In this document: piece by piece, positions 42,301 through 54,300 of the stretch
Numbering within the stretch: the stretch's first letter is position 1
How the letters are laid out: every line of letters begins with the position of its first letter
Assembly: GCA_964019135.1 (NCBI GenBank)
Contig: OZ025249.1
Span: 35,353,759-35,417,758 of the forward strand
DNA length: 64,000 nucleotides
Direction of reading: 5' to 3'
Source of the DNA: Arenicola marina
Taxonomy: Eukaryota > Annelida > Polychaeta > Arenicolidae
Translations under genes and position numbers: made by a program
The notes under the pieces: generated by a model
Databases searched by the model: none
What the model was told of the DNA's origin: nothing
Seen by the model: only the letters and a program-made list of their open reading frames with translations

Positions 42301-45300
42301 ACCTTACAGAGTGACGAAACTGACCTTGCGAGAAACCTTGTGACAGACATGCCGATGACAGTAATTCATCAAAAGGCTATGCAGCATATGGACGACGTGA
42401 CTGCTGTTGCAGTGTCGCGGGAACATGATATTTCGCATGCAGAGACGGTCAGTGAGATCGACAGAGAAGAGACACAGATGGAAGTTACCCCCGTAACTGA
42501 GCACGTTGAGATAATTCAACATGAAATTTCACAAACGACTTTGATCTTTTCGGAAATCGCAACGTCTCTGACACGGATGACGTCTGTCGACAGACAATCA
42601 TCGACTGACCGAGACGAAATAGCAATAGAAGAATCCGTGATAGAGGTGGAAGAAGTGCAAAAAGTGAGTTCATCTTTGGAACTTGGGAGAACGCCGATGC
42701 GCGAGGCGGAGACATTGTCCGTAGAAGACAACTTAGTTGAGGAAGTTGAGATCAAGGTGATGGAAGAAGCAGTACCGGCGGATGTTACTTGTGTCGACGA
42801 CTATGAGCTAATAAGCAAAGTGTCTGAAGAAACCGAAATGACAACTGAAACAATGGCAACTGAAGTGATTTCTCTCGAAGAGGTGGACGCTGATGAACTG
42901 GAAGAGAGTATCGGAAAACCAGTTGAGATCTGTGTGGAGACGACAACTGTCCCTACGTCTGCAATTGATGAAGCTGAAGCTGTTGAGAAACAGACGGTTC
43001 TGGCGACAGAAGAGATTTCACTCGAAGGGATTGCTCCTGGAGAAATCGAAGAGGGCGTCGGAAAACCAATTGAGGTCTGTGTGGAGATGACATCTGTCCT
43101 TGAATCCGCAGTTGATACATCTGAAGCTGTTGAGAAACAGACGGTTCTTGCAACAGAAGAGATATCACTCGAAGGCCTGGTTCCTGATGAAATCGAAGAG
43201 GGCGTCGGAAAACCAATTGAGATATGTGTGGAGACGACAACTGTCCTTGAATCCGCAGTTGATACAACTGAATCTGTTGAGAAGCAGACGGAGCTGGCGA
43301 CAGAAGAAATCTCAGTCGAAGGCGTGGTTCCTGAAGAAATCGAAGAGGGCGTCGGAAAACCAATTGAGATCTGTGTAGAGACGACATCTGTCCTTGACTC
43401 TGCAGTTGATACATCTGAAGCTGTTGAGAAACAGACGGTTCTGGCGACAGAAGAAATGTCACTCGAAGGGATTGCTCCTGAAGAAATCGAAGAGGGCGTC
43501 GGAAAACGAATTGAGATCTGTGTGGAGACGACATCTGTCCTTGAATCCGCAGTTGATACATCTGAAGCTGTTGAGAAACAGACGGTTCTGGCAACAGAAG
43601 AAATTTCACTCGAAGGGATTGCTCCTGAAGAAATCGAAGAGGGCGTCGGAAAACCAATTGAGATCTGTGTGGAGACGACAACTGTCCTTGAATCTGCAGT
43701 TGATACATCTAAATCTGTTGAGAAGCAGACGGTTCTGGCGACAGAAGAGATTTCACTCGAAGGCCTGGTTCCTGATGAAATCGAAGAGGGCGTCGGAAAA
43801 CCAATTGAGATCTGTGTGGAGACGACATCTGTCCTTGAATCTGCAGTTGATACATCTGAATCTGTTGAGAAACAGACGGTTCTGGCGACAGAAGAGATTT
43901 CACTCGATGGCGTGGTTCCTGAAGAAGTAGACGAAGGCGTCGGAAAGCCAATTGAGATCTGTGTGGAGACGACATCTGTCCTTGAATCTGCAGTTGATAC
44001 ATCTGAATCTGTTGAGAAGCAGACGGTTCTGGCGACAGAAGAAATGTCAGTCGAAGGGGTGGTTCCTGAAGAAATCGAAGAGGGCGTCGGAAAACCAATT
44101 GAGATCTGTTTGGAGACGACATCTGTCCTTGAATCTGCAGTTGATACATCTGTGGCTGTTGAGAAACAGACGGTTCTGGCGACAGAAGAGATTTCACTCG
44201 ACGGCGTGGATCCTGAAGAAGTAGACGAAGGCGTCGGAAAACCAATTGAGATCTGTGTGGAGACGACATCTGTCCTTGAATCTGCAGTTGATACATCTGA
44301 ATCTGTTGAGAAACAGACGGTTCTGGCGACAGAAGAGATTTCACTCGAAGGCCTGGTTCCTGAAGAAGTAGAAGAAGGCGTCGGAAAGCCAATTGAGATC
44401 TGTGTGGAGACGACATCTGTCCTCGAGTCTGCAGCTGATACATCTGAATCTGTTGAGAAGCAGACGGTTCTGGCGACAGAAGAGATTTCACTCGAAGGCG
44501 TGGTTCCTGATGAAATAGAAGAAGGCGTCGGAAAAGCAATTGAAACATGTGTGGAGACGACAACTGTCTTTGAATCAACAGTTGATACATCTGAAGCTGT
44601 TGAGAAACCGACGGTTCTGGCAACAGAAGAAATTTCACTCGAAGGGATTGCTCCTGAAGAAATCGAAGAGGGCGTCGGAAAACCAATTGAGATCTGTTTG
44701 GAGACGACATCTGTCCTTGAATCCGCAGTTGATACATCTGAAGCTGTTGAGAAACCGACGGTTCTGGCAACAGAAGAAATTTCACTCGAAGGGATTGCTC
44801 CTGAAGAAATCGAAGAGGGCGTCGGAAAACCAATTGAGATCTGTGTGGAGACGACATCTGTCCTTGCATCTGCAGTTGATACGTCTGAAGCTGTTGAGAA
44901 ACAGACGGTTCTGGCGACAGAGGAGATTTCACTCGAAGGCCATGCCACTGATGATGTTGAAGAGGTTGTTCGTGTTGCATCAACAGAGAATGCCGAAGAG
45001 ACGGTTGAAGATGGTACTGTTATGGACGAACTTGAGGTGACTTTGGAACCAGAATTGCATACCACGGAAGAAGTTTTTCTGGACGATGTCGTGCGAAGAG
45101 AAGAGCCAGCTGAAGGTGTGGGAAAACCTCATCTTGTTGCAACAGAGCAAAGTGAAGTCATGTATGTTCCATGTGTCTCTGAATCGGGTCAGATGCTTTT
45201 AACCCAATTCTACGAATCTGGGATACATCCAGATGAAGTTGGAAAAGTAGAGCAAGAAGACGAGACAGGAAGCACGGTCGTTGAGATTGTAGTGGTGGCG

Positions 45301-48300
45301 GAAGAAGACGAGGTCTGGACATCTGAACCAACTCCAATTGTGGTTACCTTACAGAGTGACGAAACTGACCTTGCGAGAAACCTTGTGACAGACATGCCGA
45401 TGACAGTAATTCATCAAAAGGCTATGCAGCATATGGACGACGTGACTGCTGTTGCAGTGTCGCGGGAACATGATATTTCGCATGCAGAGACGGTCAGTGA
45501 GATCGACAGAGAAGAGACACAGATGGAAGTTACCCCCGTAACTGAGCACGTTGAGATAATTCAACATGAAATTTCACAAACGACTTTGATCTTTTCGGAA
45601 ATCGCAACGTCTCTGACACGGATGACGTCTGTCGACAGACAATCATCGACTGACCGAGACGAAATAGCAATAGAAGAATCCGTGATAGAGGTGGAAGAAG
45701 TGCAACAAGTGAGTTCATCTTTGGAACTTGGGAGAACGCCGATGAGCGAGGCGGAGACATTGTCCGTAGAAGACAACTTAGTTGAGGAAGTTGAGATCAA
45801 GGTGATGGAAGAAGCAGTACCGGCGGATGTTACTTGTGTCGACGACTATGAGCTAATAAGCAAAGTGTCTGAAGAAACCGAAATGACAACTGAAACAATG
45901 GCAACTGAAGTGATTTCTCTCGAAGAGGTGGACGCTGATGAACTGGAAGAGAGTATCGGAAAACCAGTTGAGATCTGTGTGGAGACGACAACTGTCCCTA
46001 CGTCTGCAATTGATGAAGCTGAAGCTGTTGAGAAACAGACGGTTCTGGCGACAGAAGAGATTTCACTCGAAGGGATTGCTCCTGGAGAAATCGAAGAGGG
46101 CGTCGGAAAACCAATTGAGGTCTGTGTGGAGATGACATCTGTCCTTGAATCCGCAGTTGATACATCTGAAGCTGTTGAGAAACAGACGGTTCTTGCAACA
46201 GAAGAGATATCACTCGAAGGCCTGGTTCCTGATGAAATCGAAGAGGGCGTCGGAAAACCAATTGAGATATGTGTGGAGACGACAACTGTCCTTGAATCCG
46301 CAGTTGATACATCTGAATCTGTTGAGAAGCAGACGGAGCTGGCGACAGAAGAAATCTCAGTCGAAGGCGTGGTTCCTGAAGAAATCGAAGAGGGCGTCGG
46401 AAAACCAATTGAGATCTGTGTAGAGACGACATCTGTCCTTGACTCTGCAGTTGATACATCTGAAGCTGTTGAGAAACAGACGGTTCTGGCGACAGAAGAA
46501 ATTTCACTCGAAGGCGTGGTTCCTGGTAAATTAGAAGAAGGCGTCGGCGAACCAGATGAAACATGTATGGAGACGCCAACTGTTGTTGAATCAGCAGTTG
46601 ATACATCTGAAGCTGTTGAGAAACCGACGGTTCTGGCAACAGAAGAAATTTCACTCGAAGGGATTGCTCCTGAAGAAATCGAAGAGGGCGTCGGAAAACC
46701 AATTGAGATCTGTGTGGAGACGACAACTGTCCTTGAATCTGCAGTTGATACATCTGAATCTGTTGAGAAGCAGACGGTTCTGGCGACAGAAGAGATATCA
46801 CTCGAAGGCCTGGTTCCTGATGAAATCGAAGAGGGCGTCGGAAAACCAATTGAGATCTGTGTGGAGACGACATCTGTCCTTGAATCTGCAGTTGATACAT
46901 CTGAATCTGTTGAGAAACAGACGGTTCTGGCGACAGAAGAGATTTCACTCGAAGGCGTGGTTCCTGAAGAAGTAGACGAAGGCGTCGGAAAGCCAATTGA
47001 GATCTGTGTGGAGACGACATCTGTCCTTGAATCTGCAGTTGATACATCTGAATCTGTTGAGAAGCAGACGGTTCTGGCGACAGAAGAAATGTCAGTCGAA
47101 GGCGTGGTTCCTGAAGAAATCGAAGAGGGCGTCGGAAAACCAATTGAGATCTGTGTAATGACGACATCTGTCCTTGAATCTGCAGTTGATACATCTGAAG
47201 CTGTTGAGAAACAGACGGTTCTGGCGACAGAAGAAATTTCACTCGACGGCGTGGATCCTGAAGAAGTAGACGAAGGCGTCGGAAAACCAATTGAGATCTG
47301 TGTGGAGACGACATCTGTCCTTGAATCTGCAGTTGATACATCTGAATCTGTTGAGAAACAGACGGTTCTGGCGACAGAAGTGATTTCACTCGAAGGCGTG
47401 GTTCCTGAAGAAGTAGAAGAAGGCGTCGGAAAGCCAATTGAGATCTGTGTGGAGACGACATCTGTCCTTGAGTCTGCAGTTGATACATCTGAATCTGTTG
47501 AGAAGCAGACGGTTCTGGCGACAGAAGAGATTTCACTCGAAGGCGTGGTTCCTGATGAAATAGAAGAAGGCGTCGGAAAAGCAATTGAAACATGTGTGGA
47601 GACGACAACTGTCTTTGAATCAACAGTTGATACATCTGAAGCTGTTGAGAAACCGACGGTTCTGGCAACAGAAGAAATTTCACTCGAAGGGATTGCTCCT
47701 GAAGACATCGAAGAGGACGTCGGAAAACCAATTGAGATCTGTTTGGAGACGACATCTGTCCTTGAATCCGCAGTTGATACATCTGAAGCTGTTGAGAAAC
47801 CGACGGTTCTGGCAACAGAAGAAATTTCACTCGAAGGGATTGCTCCTGAAGAAATCGAAGAGGGCGTCGGAAAACCAATTGAGATCTGTGTGGAGACGAC
47901 ATCTGTCCTTGCATCTGCAGTTGATACGTCTGAAGCTGTTGAGAAACAGACGGTTCTGGCGACAGAGGAGATTTCACTCGAAGGCCATGCCACTGATGAT
48001 GTTGAAGAGGTTGTTCGTGTTGCATCAACAGAGAATGCCGAAGAGACGGTTGAAGATGGTACTGTTATGGACGAACTTGAGGTGACTTTGGAACCAGAAT
48101 TGCATACCACGGAAGAAGTTTTTCTGGACGATGTCGTGCGAAGAGAAGAGCCAGCTGAAGGTGTGGGAAAACCTCATCTTGTTGCAACAGAGCAAAGTGA
48201 AGTCATGTATGTTCCATGTGTCTCTGAATCGGGTCAGATGCTTTCAACCCAATTCTACGAATCTGGGATACATCCAGATGAAGTTGGAAAAGTAGAGCAA

Positions 48301-51300
48301 GAAGACGAGACAGGAAGCACGGTCGTTGAGATTGTAGTGGTGGCGGAAGAAGACGAGGTCTGGACATCTGAACCAACTCCAACTGTGGTTACCTTACAGA
48401 GTGACGAAACTGACCTTGCGAGAAACCTTGTGACAGACATGCCGATGACAGTAATTCATCAAAAGGCTATGCAGCATATGGACGACGTGACTGCTGTTGC
48501 AGTGTCGCGGGAACATGATATTTCGCATGCAGAGACGGTCAGTGAGATCGACAGAGAAGAGACACAGATGGAAGTTACCCCCGTAACTGAGCACGTTGAG
48601 ATAATTCAACATGAAATTTCACAAACGACTTTGATCTTTTCGGAAATCGCAACGTCTCTGACACGGATGACGTCTGTCGACAGACAATCATCGACTGACC
48701 GAGACGAAATAGCAATAGAAGAATCCGTGATAGAGGTGGAAGAAGTGCAACAAGTGAGTTCATCTTTGGAACTTGGGAGAACGCCGATGAGCGAGGCGGA
48801 GACATTGTCCGTAGAAGACAACTTAGTTGAGGAAGTTGAGATCAAGGTGATGGAAGAAGCAGTACCGGCGGATGTTACTTGTGTCGACGACTATGAGCTA
48901 ATAAGCAAAGTGTCTGAAGAAACCGAAATGACAACTGAAACAATGGCAACTGAAGTGATTTCTCTCGAAGAGGTGGACGCTGATGAACTGGAAGAGAGTA
49001 TCGGAAAACCAGTTGAGATCTGTGTGGAGACGACAACTGTCCCTACGTCTGCAATTGATGAAGCTGAAGCTGTTGAGAAACAGACGGTTCTGGCGACAGA
49101 AGAGATTTCACTCGAAGGGATTGCTCCTGGAGAAATCGAAGAGGGCGTCGGAAAACCAATTGAGGTCTGTGTGGAGATGACATCTGTCCTTGAATCCGCA
49201 GTTGATACATCTGAAGCTGTTGAGAAACAGACGGTTCTTGCAACAGAAGAGATATCACTCGAAGGCCTGGTTCCTGATGAAATCGAAGAGGGCGTCGGAA
49301 AACCAATTGAGATATGTGTGGAGACGACAACTGTCCTTGAATCCGCAGTTGATACATCTGAATCTGTTGAGAAGCAGACGGAGCTGGCGACAGAAGAAAT
49401 CTCAGTCGAAGGCGTGGTTCCTGAAGAAATCGAAGAGGGCGTCGGAAAACCAATTGAGATCTGTGTAGAGACGACATCTGTCCTTGACTCTGCAGTTGAT
49501 ACATCTGAAGCTGTTGAGAAACAGACGGTTCTGGCGACAGAAGAAATTTCACTCGAAGGCGTGGTTCCTGGTAAATTAGAAGAAGGCGTCGGCGAACCAG
49601 ATGAAACATGTATGGAGACGCCAACTGTTGTTGAATCAGCAGTTGATACATCTGAAGCTGTTGAGAAACCGACGGTTCTGGCAACAGAAGAAATTTCACT
49701 CGAAGGGATTGCTCCTGAAGAAATCGAAGAGGGCGTCGGAAAACCAATTGAGATCTGTGTGGAGACGACATCTGTCCTTGAATCCGCAGTTGATACATCT
49801 GAAGCTGTTGAGAAACAGACGGTTCTGGCAACAGAAGAAATTTCACTCGAAGGGATTGCTCCTGAAGAAATCGAAGAGGGCGTCGGAAAACCAATTGAGA
49901 TCTGTGTGGAGACGACAACTGTCCTTGAATCTGCAGTTGATACATCTGAATCTGTTGAGAAGCAGACGGTTCTGGCGACAGATGAGATATCACTCGAAGG
50001 CCTGGTTCCTGATGAAATCGAAGAGGGTGTCGGAAAACCAATTGAGATCTGTGTGGAGACGACATCTGTCCTTGAATCTGCAGTTGATACATCTGAATCT
50101 GTTGAGAAACAGACGGTTCTGGCGACAGAAGAAATTTCACTGGAAGGCGTGGTTCCTGAAGAAGTAGACGAAGGCGTCGGAAAGCCAATTGAGATCTGTG
50201 TGGAGACGACATCTGTCCTTGAATCTGCAGTTGATACATCTGAATCTGTTGAGAAGCAGACGGTTCTCGCGACAGAAGAAATGTCAGTCGAAGGCGTGGT
50301 TCCTGAAGAAATCGAAGAGGGCGTCGGAAAACCAATTGAGATCTGTGTAATGACATCTGTCCTTGAATCTGCAGTTGATACATCTGAAGCTGTTGAGAAA
50401 CAGACGGTTCTGGCGACAGAAGAGATTTCACTCGACGGCGTGGATCCTGAAGAAGTAGACGAAGGCGTCGGAAAACCAATTGAGATCTGTGTGGAGACGA
50501 CATCTGTCCTTGAATCTGCAGTTGATACATCTGAATCTGTTGAGAAACAGACGGTTCTGGCGACAGAAGTGATTTCACTCGAAGGCGTGGTTCCTGAAGA
50601 AGTCGAAATGGGCGTCAGAAAACCAATTGAGATCTGTGTGGAGACGACATCTGTCCTTGAATCCGCAGTTGATACATCTGAAGCTGTTGAGAAACAGACG
50701 GTTCTGGCGACAGAAGAGATTGCACTCGACGGCGTGGATTCTGAAGAAATAGATGAAGGCGTCGGAAAACCAATTGAGATCTGTGTGGAGACGACATCTG
50801 TCCTTGAATCTGCAGTTGGTACATCTGAAGCTGTTGAGAAACAGACGGTTCTGGCGACAGAAGAGATCTCACGCGAAGGCGTGGTTCCTGAAGAAGTAGA
50901 AGAAGGCGTCGGAAAACCAAATGAGATCTGTGTGGAGACGACATCTGTCCTTGAATCTGCAGTTGATACATCTGAATCTGTTGAGAAGCAGACGGTTCTG
51001 GCGACAGAAGAAATGTCAGTCGAAGGCGTAGTTCCTGAAGAAATCGAAGAGGGCGTCGGAAAACCAATTGAGATCTGTGTAGAGACGACATCTGTCATTG
51101 AATTTGCAGTTGATACATCTGAAGCTGTTGAGAAACAGACGGTTCTGGCGACAGAAGAGATTTCACTCGAAGGGACTGCTCCTGAAGAAATCGAAGAGGG
51201 CGTCGGAAAACCAATTGAGATCTGTGTGGAGACGACATCTGTCCTTGCATCTGCAGTTGATACGTCTGAAGCTGTTGAGAAACAGACGGTTTTGGCGACA

Positions 51301-54300
51301 GAGGAGATTTCACTCGAAGGCCATGCCACTGATGATGTTGAAGAAGTTGTTCGTGTTGCATCAACAGAGAAGGCCGACGAGACGGTTGAAGATGGCACTG
51401 TTATGGACGAACTTGAGGTGACTTTGGAACCAGAATTGCATACCACGGAAGAAGTTTTTCTGGACGATGTCGTGCGAAGAGAAGAGCCAGCTGAAGGCGG
51501 GGGAAAACCTCATCTTGTTGCAACAGAGCAAAGTGAAGTCATGTATGTTCCATGTGTCTCTGAATCGGGTCTGATGCTTTCAACCCAATTCTACGAATCT
51601 GGGATACATCCAGATGAAGTTGGAAAAGTAGAGCAAGAAGACGAGACAGGAAGCACGGTCGTTGAGATTGTATCGGTGGCGGAAGAAGACGAGGTCAGTA
51701 CATCTGAATCAACTCCAACTGTGGTTACCTTACAGAGTGACGAAACTGACCTTGCGAGTAACCTTGTGACAGACATGCCGATGACAGTAATTCATCAAAA
51801 GGCTATGCAGCACATGGACGACGTGACTGCTGTTGCAGTGTCGCGGGAACACGATATTTCGCATGCAGAGACGGTCAGTGAGATCGACAAAGAAGAGACA
51901 CAGATGGAAGTTATCCCCGTAACTGAGCACGTTGAGATAATTCAACATGAAATTTCACAAACGACTTTGATCTTTTCGGAAATCGCAACGTCTCTGACAC
52001 GGATGACGTCTGTCGACAGACAATCATCGACTGACCGAGACGAAATAGCAATAGAAGAATCCGTGATAGAGGTGGAAGAAGTGCAACAAGTGAGTTCATC
52101 TTTGGAACTTGGGAGAACGCCGATGAGCGAGGCGGAGACATTGTCCGTAGAAGACAACTTAGTTGACGAAGTTGAGATCAAGGTGATGGAAGAAGCAGTA
52201 CCGGCGGATGTTACTTGTGTCGACGACTATGAGCTAATAAGCAAAGTGTCTGAAGAAACCGAAATGACAACTGAAACAATGGCAACTGAAGTGATTTCTC
52301 TCGAAGAGGTGAACGCTGATGAACTGGAAGAGTGTATCGGAAAACCAGTTGAGATCTGTGTGGAGACGACAACTGTCCCTACGTCTGCAGTTGATGAAGC
52401 TGAAGCTGTTGAGAAACAGACGATTCTGGCGACAGAAGAGATTTCACTCGAAGGGATTGCTCCTGGAGAAATCGAAGAGGGCGTCGGAAAACCAATTGAG
52501 GTCTGTGTGGAGATGACATCTCTCCTTGAATCCGCAGTTGATACATCTGAAGCTGTTGAGAAACAGACGGTTCTGGCAACAGAAGAGATATCACTCGAAG
52601 GCCTGGTTCCTGATGAAATCGAAGAGGGCGTCGGAAAACCAATTGAGATCTGTGTGGAGACGACAACTGTCCTTGAATCCGCAGTTGATACATCTGAATC
52701 TGTTGAGAAGCAGACGGAGCTGGCGACAGAAGAAATCTCAGTCGAAGGCGTGGTTCCTGAAGAAATCGAAGAGGGCGTCGGAAAACCAATTGAGATCTGT
52801 GTAGAGACGACATCTGTCCTTGACTCTGCAGTTGATACATCTGAAGCTGTTGAGAAACAGACGGTTCTGGCGACAGAAGAAATTTCACTCGACGGCGTGG
52901 ATCCTGAAGAAGTAGACGAAGGCGTCGGAAAACCAATTGAGATCTGTGTGGAGACGACATCTGTCCTTGAATCTGCAGTTGGTACATCTGAAGCTGTTGA
53001 GAAACAGACGGTTCTGGCGACAGAAGCGATCTCACGCGAAGGCGTGGTTCCTGAAGAAGTAGAAGAAGGCGTCGGAAAACCAATTGAGATCTGTGTGGAG
53101 ACGACATCTGTCCTTGAATCTGCAGTTGATACATCTGAATCTGTTGAGAAGGAGACGGTTCTGGCGACAGAAGAAATGTCAGTCGAAGGCGTGGTTCCTG
53201 AAGAAATCGAAGAGGGCGTCGGAAAACCAATTGAGATCTGTGTAGAGACGACATCTGTCCTTGAATCTGCAGTTGATACATCTGAAGCTGTTGAGAAACA
53301 GACGGTTCTGGCGACAGAAGAGATTTCACTCGACGGCGTGGATCCTGAAGAAGTAGACGAAGGCGTCGGAAAACCAATTGAAACATGTGTGGAGACGACA
53401 ACTGTCGTTGAATCAACAGTTGATACATCTGAAGCTGTTGAGAAACAGACGGTTCTGGCGACAGAAGAGATTTCACTCGACGGCGTGGATCCTGAAGAAG
53501 TAGACGAAGGCGTCGGAAAACCAATTGAGATCTGTTTGGAGACGACATCTGTCGTTGAATCCGCAGTTGATAAATCTCAAGCTGTTGCGAAACCGACGGT
53601 TCTGACAACAGAAGAAATTTCACCCGAAGGGATTGCTCCTGAAGAAATCGAAGAGGGCGTCGGAAAACCAATTGAGATCTGTGTGGAGACGACTTCTGTC
53701 CTTGCATCTGCAGTTGATACGTCTGAAGCTGTTGAGAAGCAGACGGTTCTGGCAACAGAAGAGATATCACTCGAAGGCCTGGTTCCTAATGAAATCGAAG
53801 AGGGCGTCGGAAAACCAATTGAGATCTGTGTGGAGACGACAACTGTCCTTGAATCCGCAGCTGATACATCTGAATCTGTTGAGAAGCAGACGGAGCTGGC
53901 GACAGAAGAAATCTCAGTCGAAGGCGTGGTTCCTGAAGAAATCGAAGAGGGCGTCGGAAAACCAATTGAGATCTGTGTAGAGACGACATCTGTCCTTGAC
54001 TCTGCAGTTGATACATCTGAAGCTGTTGAAAAACAGACGGTTCTGGCGACAGAAGAAATTTCACTCGAAGGCGTGGTTCCTGGTAAATTAGAAGAAGGCG
54101 TCGGCGAACCAGATGAAACATGTGTGGAGACGACAACTGTCGTTGAATCAGCAGTTGATACACCTGAAGCTGTTGAGAAACCGACGGTTCTGGCAACAGA
54201 AGAAATTTCACTCGAAGGGATTGCTCCTGAAGAAATCAAAGAGGGCGTCGGAAAACCAATTGAGATCTGTGTGGAGACGACATCTGTCCTTGAATCCGCA

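Noticed and set aside
8854..52338. Array as a pure assembly artefact
   Set aside because: Blocks carry distinct private variants and differing unit numbers, which duplicated contigs would not show. Exact copy number may still be wrong in places.
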